64,000 bases of DNA from Corynebacterium casei LMG S-19264 (GCF_000550785.1 NZ_CP004350.1:1344009-1408008); one strand, 5' to 3'; positions 27,883 through 37,336 are shown, counted from the first letter of the stretch. Numbers and translations: made by a program. The notes: a model not told the origin generated them from the sequence alone.

Positions 27883-29211
27883 TTAGTTTTCTACGGCTGC
27901 TTCAGCCGTCTTTGCCCACTCAGCCCACTGCGCAGCTTGTGCGCGCAGTTCTTCTGCCTTCTTGGTCTTGCCCTTTGCCTCAGCGGCTTCAGCCTGGGCG
28001 GTAAACTCATCAACCTTGACCTTGAACTGGTTTACACGTGCCTGAACTTCAGGGTCGGTGCGGCGCCAGTTGGATTCTTCGGCATCAGAGACGCGGTTTT
28101 CCAAGGCGCCAATCTTGTCCTCGTACTCACGGACCTGATCGCGTGGAACAAAGCCAACCTCTTCCCACTTATCCTGCAGCTCGCGCAGCTTGGCCTTGGC
28201 GCCTTCGACGTTCTTTGCGGGATCAATAAGTCCGTCATATTCAGCGATGAGTTCGTCTTTAGCCTTCGCATTAGCGGCGAACTCTTGATCGCGTTCATTA
28301 TTAACGGCGTCACGCGCTGCGAAGAAGTGATCCTGGGCGCCGCGGAATGCTGCCCACAGCTTGTCATCTACTTCGCGTGGTGCGCGACCGGCTGCCTTCC
28401 ACTCCGTCATCAAATCACGGTAGGCGCGCGCGGTCTCACCCCAGTCGGTGGAGGTCTTGAGAGCCTCAGCGCGCTCAACCAGCTCTTCTTTCTTCTTGCG
28501 TGCAGCAGCACGGCCACGGTCGAGCTCTGCGAAGTGCGCGCCGCGGCGGCGGTTGAAGGCATCACGTGCGCGGGAGTAGCGCTTCCACAAACCATCATCG
28601 GTCTTGCGGTCAATGCCCTTAATTTGCTTCCACTCGTTGAGGATCTCGCGGATGCGGTCACCGGCAGACTTCCAGTCGGTGGAGTTCTCCGCCAATTCCT
28701 CGGCTTCAGCAGCAAGGACTTCCTTAGCGGCAATAGCTTCTTCGCGGCGGCGCGCCTTATCGGCTGCAGCTTGCTCGCCAGCTTTGATGGAGTGCTCTTG
28801 GATGGCATCCAGACGGGATTCTAGGGCCGCCAAGTCACCGACAACAGCGGCGGTAGGAACGGTTGTCTTCAGTTCGGCAGCAGTTTTCTTGATGGCTTCA
28901 GCTTCGTCCGGATGCGCTTTCAGGCGTGCTTCCAGCAGCTCAACCTCAGTTGCCAAGTCGTCGTAGCGGGCACCAAAGTGCGCCAGGCCCTCTTCCGGAG
29001 TGCCAGCCTGCCAGCTTCCAACTTCGCGCTCACCGGTGGCGGTGGTGACAAAGACTGTGCCGTTGTCATCAATGCGGCCCCACTTAGCTGGGTCGGATTG
29101 TGGAGGTTTATTCATCACAACCACTGGCTGCGCCTGTGCTGGCTGTGGCTTCGCACCTGGGCGAGGGCCTGGCTTCGGCATGTTGGCAGGGGATGGGGTA
29201 GAAGTTGCCAT
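27883..29211 (-). CDS. DUF349 domain-containing protein
   Basis: 442 residues, highly helical and charged. After a Pro-rich N-terminal ~50 residues, there are four to five repeats of the DUF349 unit. Their hallmark is a Trp followed by xxAGxxxREID or similar, for example TDWKSAGDRIREILNEWKQI, DWGETARAYRDLMTEWKAAG and DKWEEVGFVPRDQVREYEDKI. ATG 29211 (MATSTPSPANM) is chosen because upstream residues are basic and unconserved. Function is not established; the repeats suggest a long coiled rod. The gene is upstream of, and 5 bp from, the GNAT gene. Confidence 0.8.
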   Translation of the reverse strand: MATSTPSPANMPKPGPRPGAKPQPAQAQPVVVMNKPPQSDPAKWGRIDDNGTVFVTTATGEREVGSWQAGTPEEGLAHFGARYDDLATEVELLEARLKAHPDEAEAIKKTAAELKTTVPTAAVVGDLAALESRLDAIQEHSIKAGEQAAADKARRREEAIAAKEVLAAEAEELAENSTDWKSAGDRIREILNEWKQIKGIDRKTDDGLWKRYSRARDAFNRRRGAHFAELDRGRAAARKKKEELVERAEALKTSTDWGETARAYRDLMTEWKAAGRAPREVDDKLWAAFRGAQDHFFAARDAVNNERDQEFAANAKAKDELIAEYDGLIDPAKNVEGAKAKLRELQDKWEEVGFVPRDQVREYEDKIGALENRVSDAEESNWRRTDPEVQARVNQFKVKVDEFTAQAEAAEAKGKTKKAEELRAQAAQWAEWAKTAEAAVEN

Positions 29212-29393
29212 GAGATAAACTCCGTCCTTACTTTTGAGGGCTGTGCCGCGCGACACGGCTGCCTAGAAATTAAATGACGAACGCTCCACAATATGCGAGA
29301 CGAACGTGTCTTATTACACAATACCGGTATAGGTGCGGTGATGTCAGGGTTAATGATACTAATTCCACCGACGGGCTTAGGATGGGAGACACA
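29212..29393. other. Divergent promoter region with direct and inverted repeats
   Basis: 182 bp between DUF349 and the 29394 gene. It contains a direct repeat GACGAACG (29276-29283 and 29299-29306) 23 bp apart and the palindrome ATACCGGTAT (29322-29331). TGATACTAAT near 29355 could be a -10 for the plus-strand gene. No factor is assigned. Confidence 0.35.
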
Positions 29394-30017
29394 ATGAAAA
29401 ATGTTGTCTTTCTTCCCGGTTCGCCCGCTCTCATTCCCGAGCTTTCACCCAGTGATGAAGCCTCCCGCTGGTTGCTGAGCAGCGCGGTTGAAGTGATATC
29501 TCATGCTACAACGCCATCAGATCGCCCCATCCATGTGGTCAGCTCGCGAGATAAGCGCTGGTACACCGCTCACAAGGGCTCGCTTCGGGCGTGGGGTGCG
29601 CCGCAGGTAAACGTCGAGGATGGTCATTATCTGGGTGAGCTTGTTGCCCGTTATGTGCTGAGCCACGCGAATATTTCTCAGTCTGCGGTGGCAGAGGTTC
29701 GGGCGCATATTGGTGAATTGAATTCTGAAGCGCTGACCATCATCGTCGTCGATGGCAGCGCGGGTTTGACCGCGCGTGCGCCGTTGGCACTGTTGGATTC
29801 AGCCGAAGAAATTAACCAGTGGTGCCAAGAGGTTTTGAGCGGCAACAATGCACAGGTGGGCACAGAAGCGATTAGTGAGCACAAACTTGTCGATGCCGGG
29901 GTGGTCGAGCCACAGCTATGGCAGGAATTAGCAGCTGTGCAGCCGCGCAAAGCAGAGCTTATCGATGTCGATGTCACGCTGGGTGTCGGTCGCTACGTCG
30001 CAGCGTGGGAGGTGTAG
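29394..30017 (+). CDS. Conserved protein resembling class III extradiol dioxygenases
   Basis: 207 residues from ATG 29394 (MKNVVFLPGSPALIPELSPSD), which follows GGGAG by 5-6 bases. The N-terminal AFLPGSPALIPEL-type start and the VVDGSAGLTARAPLALLDSA block near residue 120 are typical of a small actinobacterial family placed just before miaA and annotated in mycobacteria as dioxygenase-fold proteins. The metal ligands of true LigB enzymes are not convincingly present, so catalysis is doubtful. It ends 3 bp before miaA and must be co-transcribed with it. Confidence 0.6.
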   Translation: MKNVVFLPGSPALIPELSPSDEASRWLLSSAVEVISHATTPSDRPIHVVSSRDKRWYTAHKGSLRAWGAPQVNVEDGHYLGELVARYVLSHANISQSAVAEVRAHIGELNSEALTIIVVDGSAGLTARAPLALLDSAEEINQWCQEVLSGNNAQVGTEAISEHKLVDAGVVEPQLWQELAAVQPRKAELIDVDVTLGVGRYVAAWEV

Positions 30018-30020
30018 TTA

Positions 30021-30953
30021 ATGGAAGCAGTGGAAGCAAGAGACGTGGCTGAGCAATTGCGGCCCATCGTGGTTGTGGGGCCAACCGCATCAGGTAAATC
30101 AGCTCTGTCTTTGGAACTTGCCCATCATTTTGGGGGCGAAGTAGTCAATTGTGACTCCATGCAGCTTTATCGCGGCATGGATATCGGAACAGCAAAGCTT
30201 AAGCCGGAAGAGCGTGAAGGTATCCCGCACCACCAGCTTGATGTATGGGACATTACGGATACGGCTTCCGTCGCGCGCTATCAAGAAGATGCGGTGCGTG
30301 ATGCTGAAGAGATCATGTCGCGTGGAAAGCGCCCGATCATCGTTGGCGGCTCCATGCTGTATGTGCAGTCTTTGGTTGACGCGTGGGCCTTTCCGCCCAC
30401 CGACCCTGCGGTGCGTGCGAAATACGAGGCACAACTGCAGGAAGTCGGTGTGGATGAGATGCATGCCAAGCTCGCCCACGTCGATCCGCAAGCAGCTTCG
30501 ATTATTGAAGATAAGGATCCACGCCGAACCGTGCGCGCTCTGGAAGTCATTGAGCTTACCGGCAAGCCTTTTCAGGCCAGCCAGCCGCCAAAAGATGCGC
30601 CGCCTCGGTGGAATGCTCAGCTTTTAGGACTAGAAACCAATCCGGAGTGGCTGAATCCGCGCATTGAGCTTCGTACCAATCTGATGTTTGAACAGGGATT
30701 GGTCAAAGAAGTTGAAGGGCTCATTGAACAAGGCCTAGTGCGGGATTCGACGGCGGGGCGCGCGATTGGTTATGCCCAGGTATTCCAAGCCATGGAAGGT
30801 GAGTTGAGCTGGGAAGAGGCAGTCGATCGCACCGTCATCGGCACGCGGCGCTACGTGCGCCGTCAACGCTCGTGGTTCCACCGCGACAAGCGTATTACCT
30901 GGCTTGATGCCACTGCACCTACCTTGCCGCAGGCACTTGACGCACTGCACTAG
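30021..30953 (+). CDS. miaA: tRNA dimethylallyltransferase MiaA
   Basis: Adds the dimethylallyl group from DMAPP to A37 of UNN-reading tRNAs. 310 residues. The P-loop is [17 protein letters not shown] (about residues 17-33). Further family motifs are [39 protein letters not shown] and the C-terminal [13 protein letters not shown]. It sits between the dioxygenase-like gene and dapF, and MiaB, its pathway partner, is upstream. The frame ends directly at the dapF promoter-like sequence. Confidence 0.96.
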   Translation: MEAVEARDVAEQLRPIVVVGPTASGKSALSLELAHHFGGEVVNCDSMQLYRGMDIGTAKLKPEEREGIPHHQLDVWDITDTASVARYQEDAVRDAEEIMSRGKRPIIVGGSMLYVQSLVDAWAFPPTDPAVRAKYEAQLQEVGVDEMHAKLAHVDPQAASIIEDKDPRRTVRALEVIELTGKPFQASQPPKDAPPRWNAQLLGLETNPEWLNPRIELRTNLMFEQGLVKEVEGLIEQGLVRDSTAGRAIGYAQVFQAMEGELSWEEAVDRTVIGTRRYVRRQRSWFHRDKRITWLDATAPTLPQALDALH

Positions 30954-30963
30954 TATGAAAGTC
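30951..30963 (+). promoter_or_regulatory. -10-like hexamer overlapping the miaA stop codon
   Basis: TAGTAT (30951-30956) includes the miaA TAG and ends 7 bases before ATG 30964. This would give dapF its own leaderless transcript besides readthrough from miaA. Confidence 0.3.
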
Positions 30964-31860
30964 ATGTCTACTATTTCCACCGCATCACTTCCGTTCGCAA
31001 AAGGTCATGGCACGGAGAATGACTTCATTATTGTCAATGATCCACAAGGTGAGCTGACGCTCGACGCCGATCGCGTCGCAGCGTTGTGCGACCGTCGAGC
31101 GGGTATCGGTGCTGATGGTCTGCTGCGCGTTATTCGCGCACAAGCCCTGGTGGATAATGGCGAAATTACTGAGCTCGCCGAGGGCATTGCTGGTGATGAC
31201 TGGTTCATGGACTACCGCAACGCTGACGGATCGATTGCAGAGATGTGTGGCAACGGCACCCGCGTGTTCGCCCACTGGGTAGTGGTGCAAGGCTTGGTGC
31301 GTTTCCCATCTGATGCTTCTGATGACGGAGAAGTTTCGTTCACCGTTGGTACTCGCGCTGGTGTAAAGCCAATCACCGTGCATTCTTTCAACTCCCGCCG
31401 GGCTGAAGTCAGCGTAGAAATGGGAGCGCCCGAAGTCATGGGGCTATCCACCGCGAATATGGCAGGGCAGTCCTATGCCGGTCTTGGCGTAGACATGGGC
31501 AACCCGCATCTCGCCGCAACCATTCCGGGACTAACTTCTGAGTCCTTGGCAGAACTTATTCTTGAACAGCCAGAGTTCGATCCGGAATTCTTCCCTCACG
31601 GCCTCAACCTCGAGGTGGTGACTCCGCTGAAAGACGGCGAGGTACACATGCGCGTCTTCGAACGTGGTGTGGGGGAGACTCGCTCTTGCGGAACCGGAAC
31701 GGTCGCAGCCGCTGTATCGGCACTCGCCGATGCCGGGGCGGTCACAGGTTCCGTGAAAGTCAACGTCCCTGGCGGACAGGTGCTTGTTGACGTTCGTGAA
31801 GATGGTTCCACTCTGCGTGGCCCATCTGAAATTGTGGCAACTGGCCTAGCTGCAATCTAA
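30964..31860 (+). CDS. dapF: Diaminopimelate epimerase
   Basis: Converts LL- to meso-diaminopimelate, cofactor-free, using two cysteines. 298 residues. The first active Cys is in [14 protein letters not shown] (about residue 95), the second in [12 protein letters not shown] (about 242). The N-terminal [16 protein letters not shown] is diagnostic. ATG 30964 is chosen; ATG 30955 adds three residues. It is the third lysine-pathway gene in the window, after dapB and dapA. The TAA overlaps the stop codon of the convergent gene (CTAA shared). Confidence 0.96.
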   Translation: MSTISTASLPFAKGHGTENDFIIVNDPQGELTLDADRVAALCDRRAGIGADGLLRVIRAQALVDNGEITELAEGIAGDDWFMDYRNADGSIAEMCGNGTRVFAHWVVVQGLVRFPSDASDDGEVSFTVGTRAGVKPITVHSFNSRRAEVSVEMGAPEVMGLSTANMAGQSYAGLGVDMGNPHLAATIPGLTSESLAELILEQPEFDPEFFPHGLNLEVVTPLKDGEVHMRVFERGVGETRSCGTGTVAAAVSALADAGAVTGSVKVNVPGGQVLVDVREDGSTLRGPSEIVATGLAAI

Positions 31861-32411
31861 GCTTCGCCCTCGATATCGCGGCGGTAGTTCGGTCCCAGCG
31901 CAAGTGCTGCGCGGCGAGCTACCAGCCACGATTCTTTCAGTTCCAGCGCGCGCTGATCGGTGATCTTGAGCAATTGCTCAAACTCGCTGGTTTCCATATT
32001 GGCCTTTGCCAAACGGGCATCCAAGCGGCGCAAATAGCGCTTCGCGGTGGAGAGCTGATAGTGGAATTGTTCCACAGCTGGGTCTTCACACTCAGTGTCC
32101 ATCAACGCGGGGCGGTGAAGGGTACGGTCTGCAATCGCAGCAGTATCAACTGAGTGCGCAAAGTGCTCGTATTCATCAACTACGTCCTGGATATCATCCG
32201 CGGAGAGAGAAATTGATGAACGCAGAGTCTTTTGCTCTGAAGCATCCGGGCGCGAATATAGCATAAACAGCGCGATCGGAAGAATGATCAGGCAAATAAT
32301 TACACCGGGGAGGCGGAGCACACTGAGCACGACGAAAGCCGCGACCACAATGGCAATGCTGCCAAATATGGTGCGCTGACGTGATGTAAATCCGCTAGGT
32401 CCCCACTGCAT
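31857..32411 (-). CDS. Two-segment membrane protein with helical tail, unknown function
   Basis: 184 residues from the ATG at 32411, reading [17 protein letters not shown]. Two adjacent hydrophobic segments ([14 protein letters not shown] and [17 protein letters not shown], about residues 16-52) form a short hairpin in the membrane. The remaining 130 residues are charged and helical with no motif I know. The start comes right after the stop of the Cys-tail gene upstream, so the two are co-transcribed and possibly act together. Confidence 0.65.
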   Translation of the reverse strand: MQWGPSGFTSRQRTIFGSIAIVVAAFVVLSVLRLPGVIICLIILPIALFMLYSRPDASEQKTLRSSISLSADDIQDVVDEYEHFAHSVDTAAIADRTLHRPALMDTECEDPAVEQFHYQLSTAKRYLRRLDARLAKANMETSEFEQLLKITDQRALELKESWLVARRAALALGPNYRRDIEGEA

Positions 32412-32413
32412 GA

Positions 32414-33184
32414 CTAGTGACCGCCGCAACCGCCTGAGCCGCAGGAGCATCCGCCGCCTGAGCCACAGCCGGACATTGGGGTCAAGACACTTGCTGTCAT
32501 CAAAGCGGCTCCGGCCAAGACGGTGTCCTTCTCCGGCAATTCACCGAAGGATTCTGGCAGACACAGATCGAAGGGGAATGCGCCGTCAAGAACAACGTGC
32601 ATGAACTTCTTGCCACTGAGCTGGTTGTGGCGCCAGCTAGATTCCAAGACACGCGCCGCGAAGCGAGCGCCTGGGGTTGGGGCTGCGCCACCGTTGCCGG
32701 AGTTAATAACTTCCGCGCCATCGGATTCAAACAGCGCAGGGTACATTCCCTCTGCTGATTCGAAGGCTTCCGCTGAGTCATAGGACTGTACCGACAGACC
32801 CATAGCGGTGATGCCAACCTGCTGCCATTGCTGTTCTTCAACCTCAGCAAGAAGCGGGCCCTGCGCCAGGTTCGCAGTAATCTCCGCAATGGTGTCACCG
32901 GTTGGGGTGATGATGTTCATGTAGCTCAGCACATCATTAACCATGGAGACGTGGGCAAATGCTTGGGTAATGCCTTCAAAACCGATGAAGGTGGAGAAAG
33001 GCTCCACAGCAAGAATATTGAGCTGTGCGCCGGAGGCATCTGCAAATTGGATCAACTGTCCGCCACGAACTTCACCGGTCACGGTGAGCTGATTGGTGGC
33101 GATGGCTGCTTCCACAACGTCTTGCCAGTGCTCAAAATTGAAACCGAGTGCGAGCATCTCTGAGTGGGTCTGGGCGGTAGTCAT
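32414..33184 (-). CDS. Conserved hypothetical protein with Cys/Gly-rich C-terminal tail
   Basis: 256 residues, mostly soluble alpha/beta sequence with no motif I can assign. The last ~20 residues are striking: SGCGSGGGCSCGSGGCGGH, four cysteines in Gly/Ser spacing with a terminal His. Such tails bind metals or metal clusters in other proteins. One further Cys (FDLCLPESFG) is near residue 212. The start follows no strong ribosome site. The gene is the first of a two-gene unit with the membrane protein that follows it by 2 bp. The preceding hydrophobic TVLAGAALMTASVLTP is too short to be a confident membrane anchor. Confidence 0.65.
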   Translation of the reverse strand: MTTAQTHSEMLALGFNFEHWQDVVEAAIATNQLTVTGEVRGGQLIQFADASGAQLNILAVEPFSTFIGFEGITQAFAHVSMVNDVLSYMNIITPTGDTIAEITANLAQGPLLAEVEEQQWQQVGITAMGLSVQSYDSAEAFESAEGMYPALFESDGAEVINSGNGGAAPTPGARFAARVLESSWRHNQLSGKKFMHVVLDGAFPFDLCLPESFGELPEKDTVLAGAALMTASVLTPMSGCGSGGGCSCGSGGCGGH

Positions 33185-33288
33185 GACTTTGATTCTAGTC
33201 CCAAATGTGCGTTATCGAAAATGCATTGGTGTCATTTACCTGTGACTTCTAGCCAAGGGCAGGTCATTCGTGCGATACTGGGGAGACA

Positions 33289-34866
33289 ATGACAGATTTT
33301 TCTAACCGATTTAATAGTGAAAAAGAGCGTGACGAGCTGTTGGCACGTGCTTTTTCAGAAAACACCCCGCAGCCCCGTTCAGGTGAGCGCGATGATGAAG
33401 ATTTAACCCTGGGTGAACTAGAACTCGCAGAGCGCAATGCTTTTAGGCGAGTTACACGTGATACCGAAATTCGAGCTGAGGACACCACCGACGGCTATGA
33501 GGTGGAGTACCGAAAGCTCCGCCTTGAACAAGTCGTCCTCGTTGGTGTGTGGACCGAAGGCACGGCAGCAGAAGTAGAAGCCACGATGTCTGAGCTCGCA
33601 GCATTGACGGAGACTGCCGGCGCAGAGATTGTGCAGATGCTGTACCAAAAGCGTGATCGTCCGGATCCCGGCACCTTTATTGGCTCCGGCAAGGTCAAAG
33701 AACTCAAGCAAATCATTGAGTCCACCGGCGCTGATACGGTCGTGTGCGATGGTGAGCTCAACCCTGGTCAGCTGTCCGCTTTGGAGCGCGAACTTAACAC
33801 CAAGGTGATTGACCGCACCATGCTGATTTTGGATATCTTCGCTCAGCACGCGAAGTCCAAAGAAGGTAAAGCGCAGGTTTCACTGGCCCAACTGGAATAC
33901 CTCTATACCCACACTCGTGGTTGGGGTGGCAACCTGTCCCGTCAGGGCGGCGGCCGCGCTGGCTCGAATGGCGGCGTTGGTCTGCGTGGTCCTGGTGAAA
34001 CCAAGATTGAGTCTGACCGTCGCCGAATCCGTACGGAAATGTCGCGTCTGCGCAAAGAACTTAAAGGCATGCAGACCGCACGTGACGTTAAGCGTGCGAA
34101 CCGTCAGCGCTCGACTGTGCCGCAGATTGCTATCGCTGGTTACACCAACGCTGGTAAATCTTCGCTCATCAACGCTTTGACCGGCGCTGGTGTCTTGGTC
34201 GAAGATGCGCTCTTTGCCACCTTGGATCCCACCACGCGTAAAGCAGAGCTCGGCGATGGCCGCCACGTAGTTCTCACGGACACCGTTGGTTTCGTCCGCC
34301 ACCTGCCAACTCAGTTGGTTGAAGCATTCAAGTCCACCCTGGAAGAAGTCTTCAACGCTGATTTGATGCTGCATGTGGTTGACGGCGCAGATCCATTCCC
34401 ACTGAAGCAGATTGACGCTGTTAATAAGGTCATCTATGACATTGCTAAGGAAACAGGGGAGACCCCGCCACCAGAAATCATTGTCATCAACAAGATTGAT
34501 GCTGCTGATGAGCTCGCGCTAGCGGAGATTCGCCACGTTCTCGACCGTGACAATGTCGTCTATGTTTCAGCTTTTACTGGTGAGGGCATTAGTGAGCTGA
34601 CCACGCGCATTGAGCTGTTTTTGAACTCGCTGGATTCTCACGTGCAGCTTCTGGTGCCGTTTACCCGCGGTGATGTCATCGCCCGGGTTCATGACTTGGG
34701 CACGGTCTTGGATGAGTCTTACGTTGAAGAGGGCACTTTCGTTGATGTTCGCCTGCCGGCGCAGCTAGCTGGTGAGCTTGAAGAGTTCATCATTGGCGAA
34801 GAAGAGGCGACCAAGCTCATGAACAAAGATTCTTCTGCCACAGACTCGGACCGCAGCGCTTCCTAG
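33289..34866 (+). CDS. hflX: GTPase HflX
   Basis: Ribosome-associated GTPase that rescues or splits stalled 70S/100S ribosomes. 525 residues. An actinobacterial N-terminal extension of about 60 residues precedes the HflX domain (EQVVLVGVWTEG, RDRPDPGTFIGSGKVKEL). A Gly-rich linker GGRAGSNGGVGLRGPGETKIE follows, then the G domain with G1 GYTNAGKSS at about 283, G3 DTVGFVRHLP and G4 NKID. The C-terminal domain completes the normal architecture. ATG 33289 is preceded by GGGAG. Confidence 0.95.
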   Translation: MTDFSNRFNSEKERDELLARAFSENTPQPRSGERDDEDLTLGELELAERNAFRRVTRDTEIRAEDTTDGYEVEYRKLRLEQVVLVGVWTEGTAAEVEATMSELAALTETAGAEIVQMLYQKRDRPDPGTFIGSGKVKELKQIIESTGADTVVCDGELNPGQLSALERELNTKVIDRTMLILDIFAQHAKSKEGKAQVSLAQLEYLYTHTRGWGGNLSRQGGGRAGSNGGVGLRGPGETKIESDRRRIRTEMSRLRKELKGMQTARDVKRANRQRSTVPQIAIAGYTNAGKSSLINALTGAGVLVEDALFATLDPTTRKAELGDGRHVVLTDTVGFVRHLPTQLVEAFKSTLEEVFNADLMLHVVDGADPFPLKQIDAVNKVIYDIAKETGETPPPEIIVINKIDAADELALAEIRHVLDRDNVVYVSAFTGEGISELTTRIELFLNSLDSHVQLLVPFTRGDVIARVHDLGTVLDESYVEEGTFVDVRLPAQLAGELEEFIIGEEEATKLMNKDSSATDSDRSAS

Positions 34867-34949
34867 GATGCACCTGTTCTTCTGAAGTATTCCCACACCT
34901 GCAGAAATTAGTTTGGCAAATGGTTAGGTGAATTGCTGGGGATAGACAA

Positions 34950-34961
34950 TAATAGTGTTTC
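34950..34961 (+). promoter_or_regulatory. -10-like hexamer for a leaderless permease mRNA
   Basis: TAATAG (34950-34955) ends 6 bases before the GTG at 34962 and there is no ribosome binding site in between. Confidence 0.35.
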
Positions 34962-36245
34962 GTGAGTTCATTAATTGGCTGGAAGCTGCACGGAGACGGT
35001 AAGAAGATTCAACCAGGGGCAGTAGTAGCTCCTGAGGAGCGCCTGAATTGGCCGCGGACCATCGGCATTGGCATGCAGCACGTTGTTGCCATGTTCGGTG
35101 CAACGCTGCTGGTTCCAACGCTGACTGGATTCCCAGTTAACACCACGCTGTTGTTCTCCGGTGTCGGCACGATCCTGTTCTTGCTGATCACCCGCAACCG
35201 CCTCCCGTCCTACCTCGGCTCCTCCTTCGCCTTCATTGCGCCGCTCGCTGCTTCCCAGCAGTACGGTATCGGTGCACAGGCTGGTTCCATTCTTGTCACC
35301 GGTGTCTGTCTCATGGTCGTCGGCTTCATTGTGAAGATGGCCGGCCGCAAAGTGGTAGATGCGGTTATGCCGCCGGCTGTTACCGGTGCCATCGTGGCGT
35401 TGATCGGCCTTAACCTGGCGCCAACGGCAGCATCAAACTTCCAAACCCAGCCAGGGGTTGCGGCCGTCACCTTGCTGGCCATCGCCCTGTGCACCATCGG
35501 CGGACGCGGAATGGTCTCACGCCTCGGCATCCTCATCGGTGTCATCATCGGCTGGATTTTCGCCGCTGTGACCGGAAACCTGAGTGAAGGCGCTGCGGAA
35601 TCCATTGCTGATGCGGCATGGATTGGTCTGCCACAGTTCCATGCACCGGAGTTCAACTTCTCCGCGATTGCAGTCGCCTTGCCAGTGCTTGTTGTTCTCG
35701 TTGCTGAAAATGTCGGCCACGTGAAGGCTGTCAGTGAGATGACCAAGCGGGACTTGGATGATCTTGCTGGCGACGCGCTGATTGCAGATGGTCTTGCTAC
35801 GGGGCTTGCGGGTGGCTTCGGCGGCTCTGCAACCACAACTTACGCGGAAAACATTGGTGTGATGGCGGCAACCCGCGTGTATTCCACTGCTGCCTACTGG
35901 GTCGCTGCTTTCACCGCGATTGCACTCGCGTTCATTCCAAAGTTCGGTGCACTGATTTTCACCATCCCAACCGGTGTGCTGGGTGGAGCTACCCTGGTGC
36001 TTTACGGCCTCATCGGCATGCTGGGTATCCGCATCTGGATGGATAACAAGGTCAACTTCAACAATCCGGTCAACCTCACTTGTGCTGCAGTTGCGCTTGT
36101 CGCAGGTATCGGCAACCTAACGCTGACGGTCTTTGGCATCTCACTCGAAGGCATTGCCTGGGGTTCCGTTGGTATCATCGTCGCCTACCCAATTTTGAAG
36201 AAGCTGTACGAAACCCTTGGTGAGGGCCAGCACGCAAAGTACTAA
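34962..36245 (+). CDS. Uracil/xanthine permease (NCS2 family)
   Basis: 427-residue membrane protein with about 12-14 hydrophobic segments. NCS2 marks are the N-terminal GIGMQHVVAMFGATLLVPTLTGFP (about 36-60), the mid-protein VLVVLVAENVGHVKAV (about 245-260) with its conserved Glu, and the substrate-helix stretch GGFGGSATTTYAENIGVMA near 285-303. The TTYAENIG sequence favours uracil-type carriers (UraA/PyrP) over xanthine ones. It is transcribed alone. GTG 34962 is the start, giving MSSLIGWKLHGDGK. Confidence 0.88.
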   Translation: MSSLIGWKLHGDGKKIQPGAVVAPEERLNWPRTIGIGMQHVVAMFGATLLVPTLTGFPVNTTLLFSGVGTILFLLITRNRLPSYLGSSFAFIAPLAASQQYGIGAQAGSILVTGVCLMVVGFIVKMAGRKVVDAVMPPAVTGAIVALIGLNLAPTAASNFQTQPGVAAVTLLAIALCTIGGRGMVSRLGILIGVIIGWIFAAVTGNLSEGAAESIADAAWIGLPQFHAPEFNFSAIAVALPVLVVLVAENVGHVKAVSEMTKRDLDDLAGDALIADGLATGLAGGFGGSATTTYAENIGVMAATRVYSTAAYWVAAFTAIALAFIPKFGALIFTIPTGVLGGATLVLYGLIGMLGIRIWMDNKVNFNNPVNLTCAAVALVAGIGNLTLTVFGISLEGIAWGSVGIIVAYPILKKLYETLGEGQHAKY

Positions 36246-36337
36246 CAGCAAACGGTGGTAGCCTGTGCCCTATATCACCAATAAGTGGAGTTCTGGCAGA
36301 GAAATTCTCGCGCGGAATTCAGAGTAGGAATCAGCAC

Positions 36338-36841
36338 ATGAAGATCGAAATGACCACCGTTCCAGCTCACCATATTCTTTCAATCCGCGACACCGTCCCG
36401 CTGGACAGCATCCCAACTTTCCTCAAGCCCTCCTATGAACGCATCGAAGCGCTCGTGAACGAGGCTGGCATAAAAGAAGAGGCATGCCGCGCATATACAT
36501 ATTCAATGTCGCCCGATGAGATTGATATTGCCGCGGCATATGTCATCGCTGAGCAAGACCTCGACGTCATCCGCGCAGCGGTAGAAGAATCCAACAACAG
36601 TGACTCCAATGGAGCGTTTGGCGGCTTGGAGCTCATCGAGTTTGATGAGCGCAATGCAGCGATGACCGTGCACCACGGCAGCTACAACAAGCTTGGAGAT
36701 TCCTGGTCTGCCTTCGCCCAAGAACTCGCGACTGAAGGCTTCAAAGTCTCCGAGCCGACCTTTGAAGATTATGTGGACAGGGGAGATGACAGCAGCACCG
36801 CTGAAGCTGTGACCAATTTGTACTGGTACTTGTCGCACTAG
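36338..36841 (+). CDS. GyrI-like / AraC effector-binding domain protein
   Basis: 167 residues forming a single GyrI-like (SHS2) domain. The N-terminal MKIEMTTVPAHHILSIRDTVPLDSIPTFL, the central YTYSMSPDEIDIAAAYVI and AMTVHHGSYNKLGDSWSAF, and the C-terminal NLYWYLSH follow the family pattern. Such domains bind amphipathic small molecules and, when alone, occur as drug-binding or gyrase-modulating proteins. No DNA-binding domain is attached. Ligand unknown. Confidence 0.8.
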   Translation: MKIEMTTVPAHHILSIRDTVPLDSIPTFLKPSYERIEALVNEAGIKEEACRAYTYSMSPDEIDIAAAYVIAEQDLDVIRAAVEESNNSDSNGAFGGLELIEFDERNAAMTVHHGSYNKLGDSWSAFAQELATEGFKVSEPTFEDYVDRGDDSSTAEAVTNLYWYLSH

Positions 36842-36858
36842 CGAGCATAGGCAGACAA

Positions 36859-36909
36859 AAGCAGAGGGTCTGAGTACTTCCTACTGGAAGTTTCTCAGAC
36901 CCTCTGCTT
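36859..36909. terminator. Bidirectional terminator between the GyrI-like gene and ptsH
   Basis: 16-bp stem (36859-36874 with 36894-36909) plus an inner 6-bp hairpin ACTTCC-tact-GGAAGT. It faces convergent genes on both sides. Confidence 0.8.
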
Positions 36910-36934
36910 GGTATTGCGAGGTCTTGGGTAGCGC

Positions 36935-37201
36935 TTAGGCGTCGAGGTCCTGCTCAATGAGACCGGCAATCTTCTCAACGGCTTCAGCGTTGTCAGAAGT
37001 GACGGTGACTTCGTCACCTTGCTCGGCACCCAATGCCATGATCATCAAAGAAGATGCGGCATCGGTTTCATCGTCGTCTTCTTCGCCTACGAGAGCCAGG
37101 AAGATGTCCTCATCGTACTCTGCTGCAGCATCCGCGATGACGGAAGCTGGACGTGCGTGCAGGCCTACGGAGGAGCCGACTTTTACTGTCTTAGAAGCCA
37201 T
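36935..37201 (-). CDS. ptsH: Phosphocarrier protein HPr
   Basis: 88-residue general PTS protein that passes phosphate from enzyme I to sugar-specific EIIA domains. The phosphorylated His15 is in VGLHARPAS, and the region of the regulatory Ser is DAASSLMIM near residue 50. Compared with typical HPr the loop before it is longer and very acidic (GEEDDDETD). ATG 37201 (MASKTVKVG) is preceded by GGAAAGG; the upstream in-frame extension is not conserved. It follows ptsF on the minus strand after a 135-bp gap and may have its own promoter. Confidence 0.95.
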   Translation of the reverse strand: MASKTVKVGSSVGLHARPASVIADAAAEYDEDIFLALVGEEDDDETDAASSLMIMALGAEQGDEVTVTSDNAEAVEKIAGLIEQDLDA

Positions 37202-37336
37202 GATTAGTAAATCCTTTCCAGAATTAAAATTTCTCACACCAGTTTAAAGACGAATCCGAAACTCTGCCACGAATGGTCCCGCGAAGGGCCCAGAATGATT
37301 CAAAGTCGAGGCAAGGTCACGGATTTTGTCCAGGTA

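Noticed and set aside
30904-30954. Upstream extension of dapF into miaA
   Set aside because: Extension overlaps conserved miaA codons, and DapF proteins start close to the FAKGHGTxND motif.
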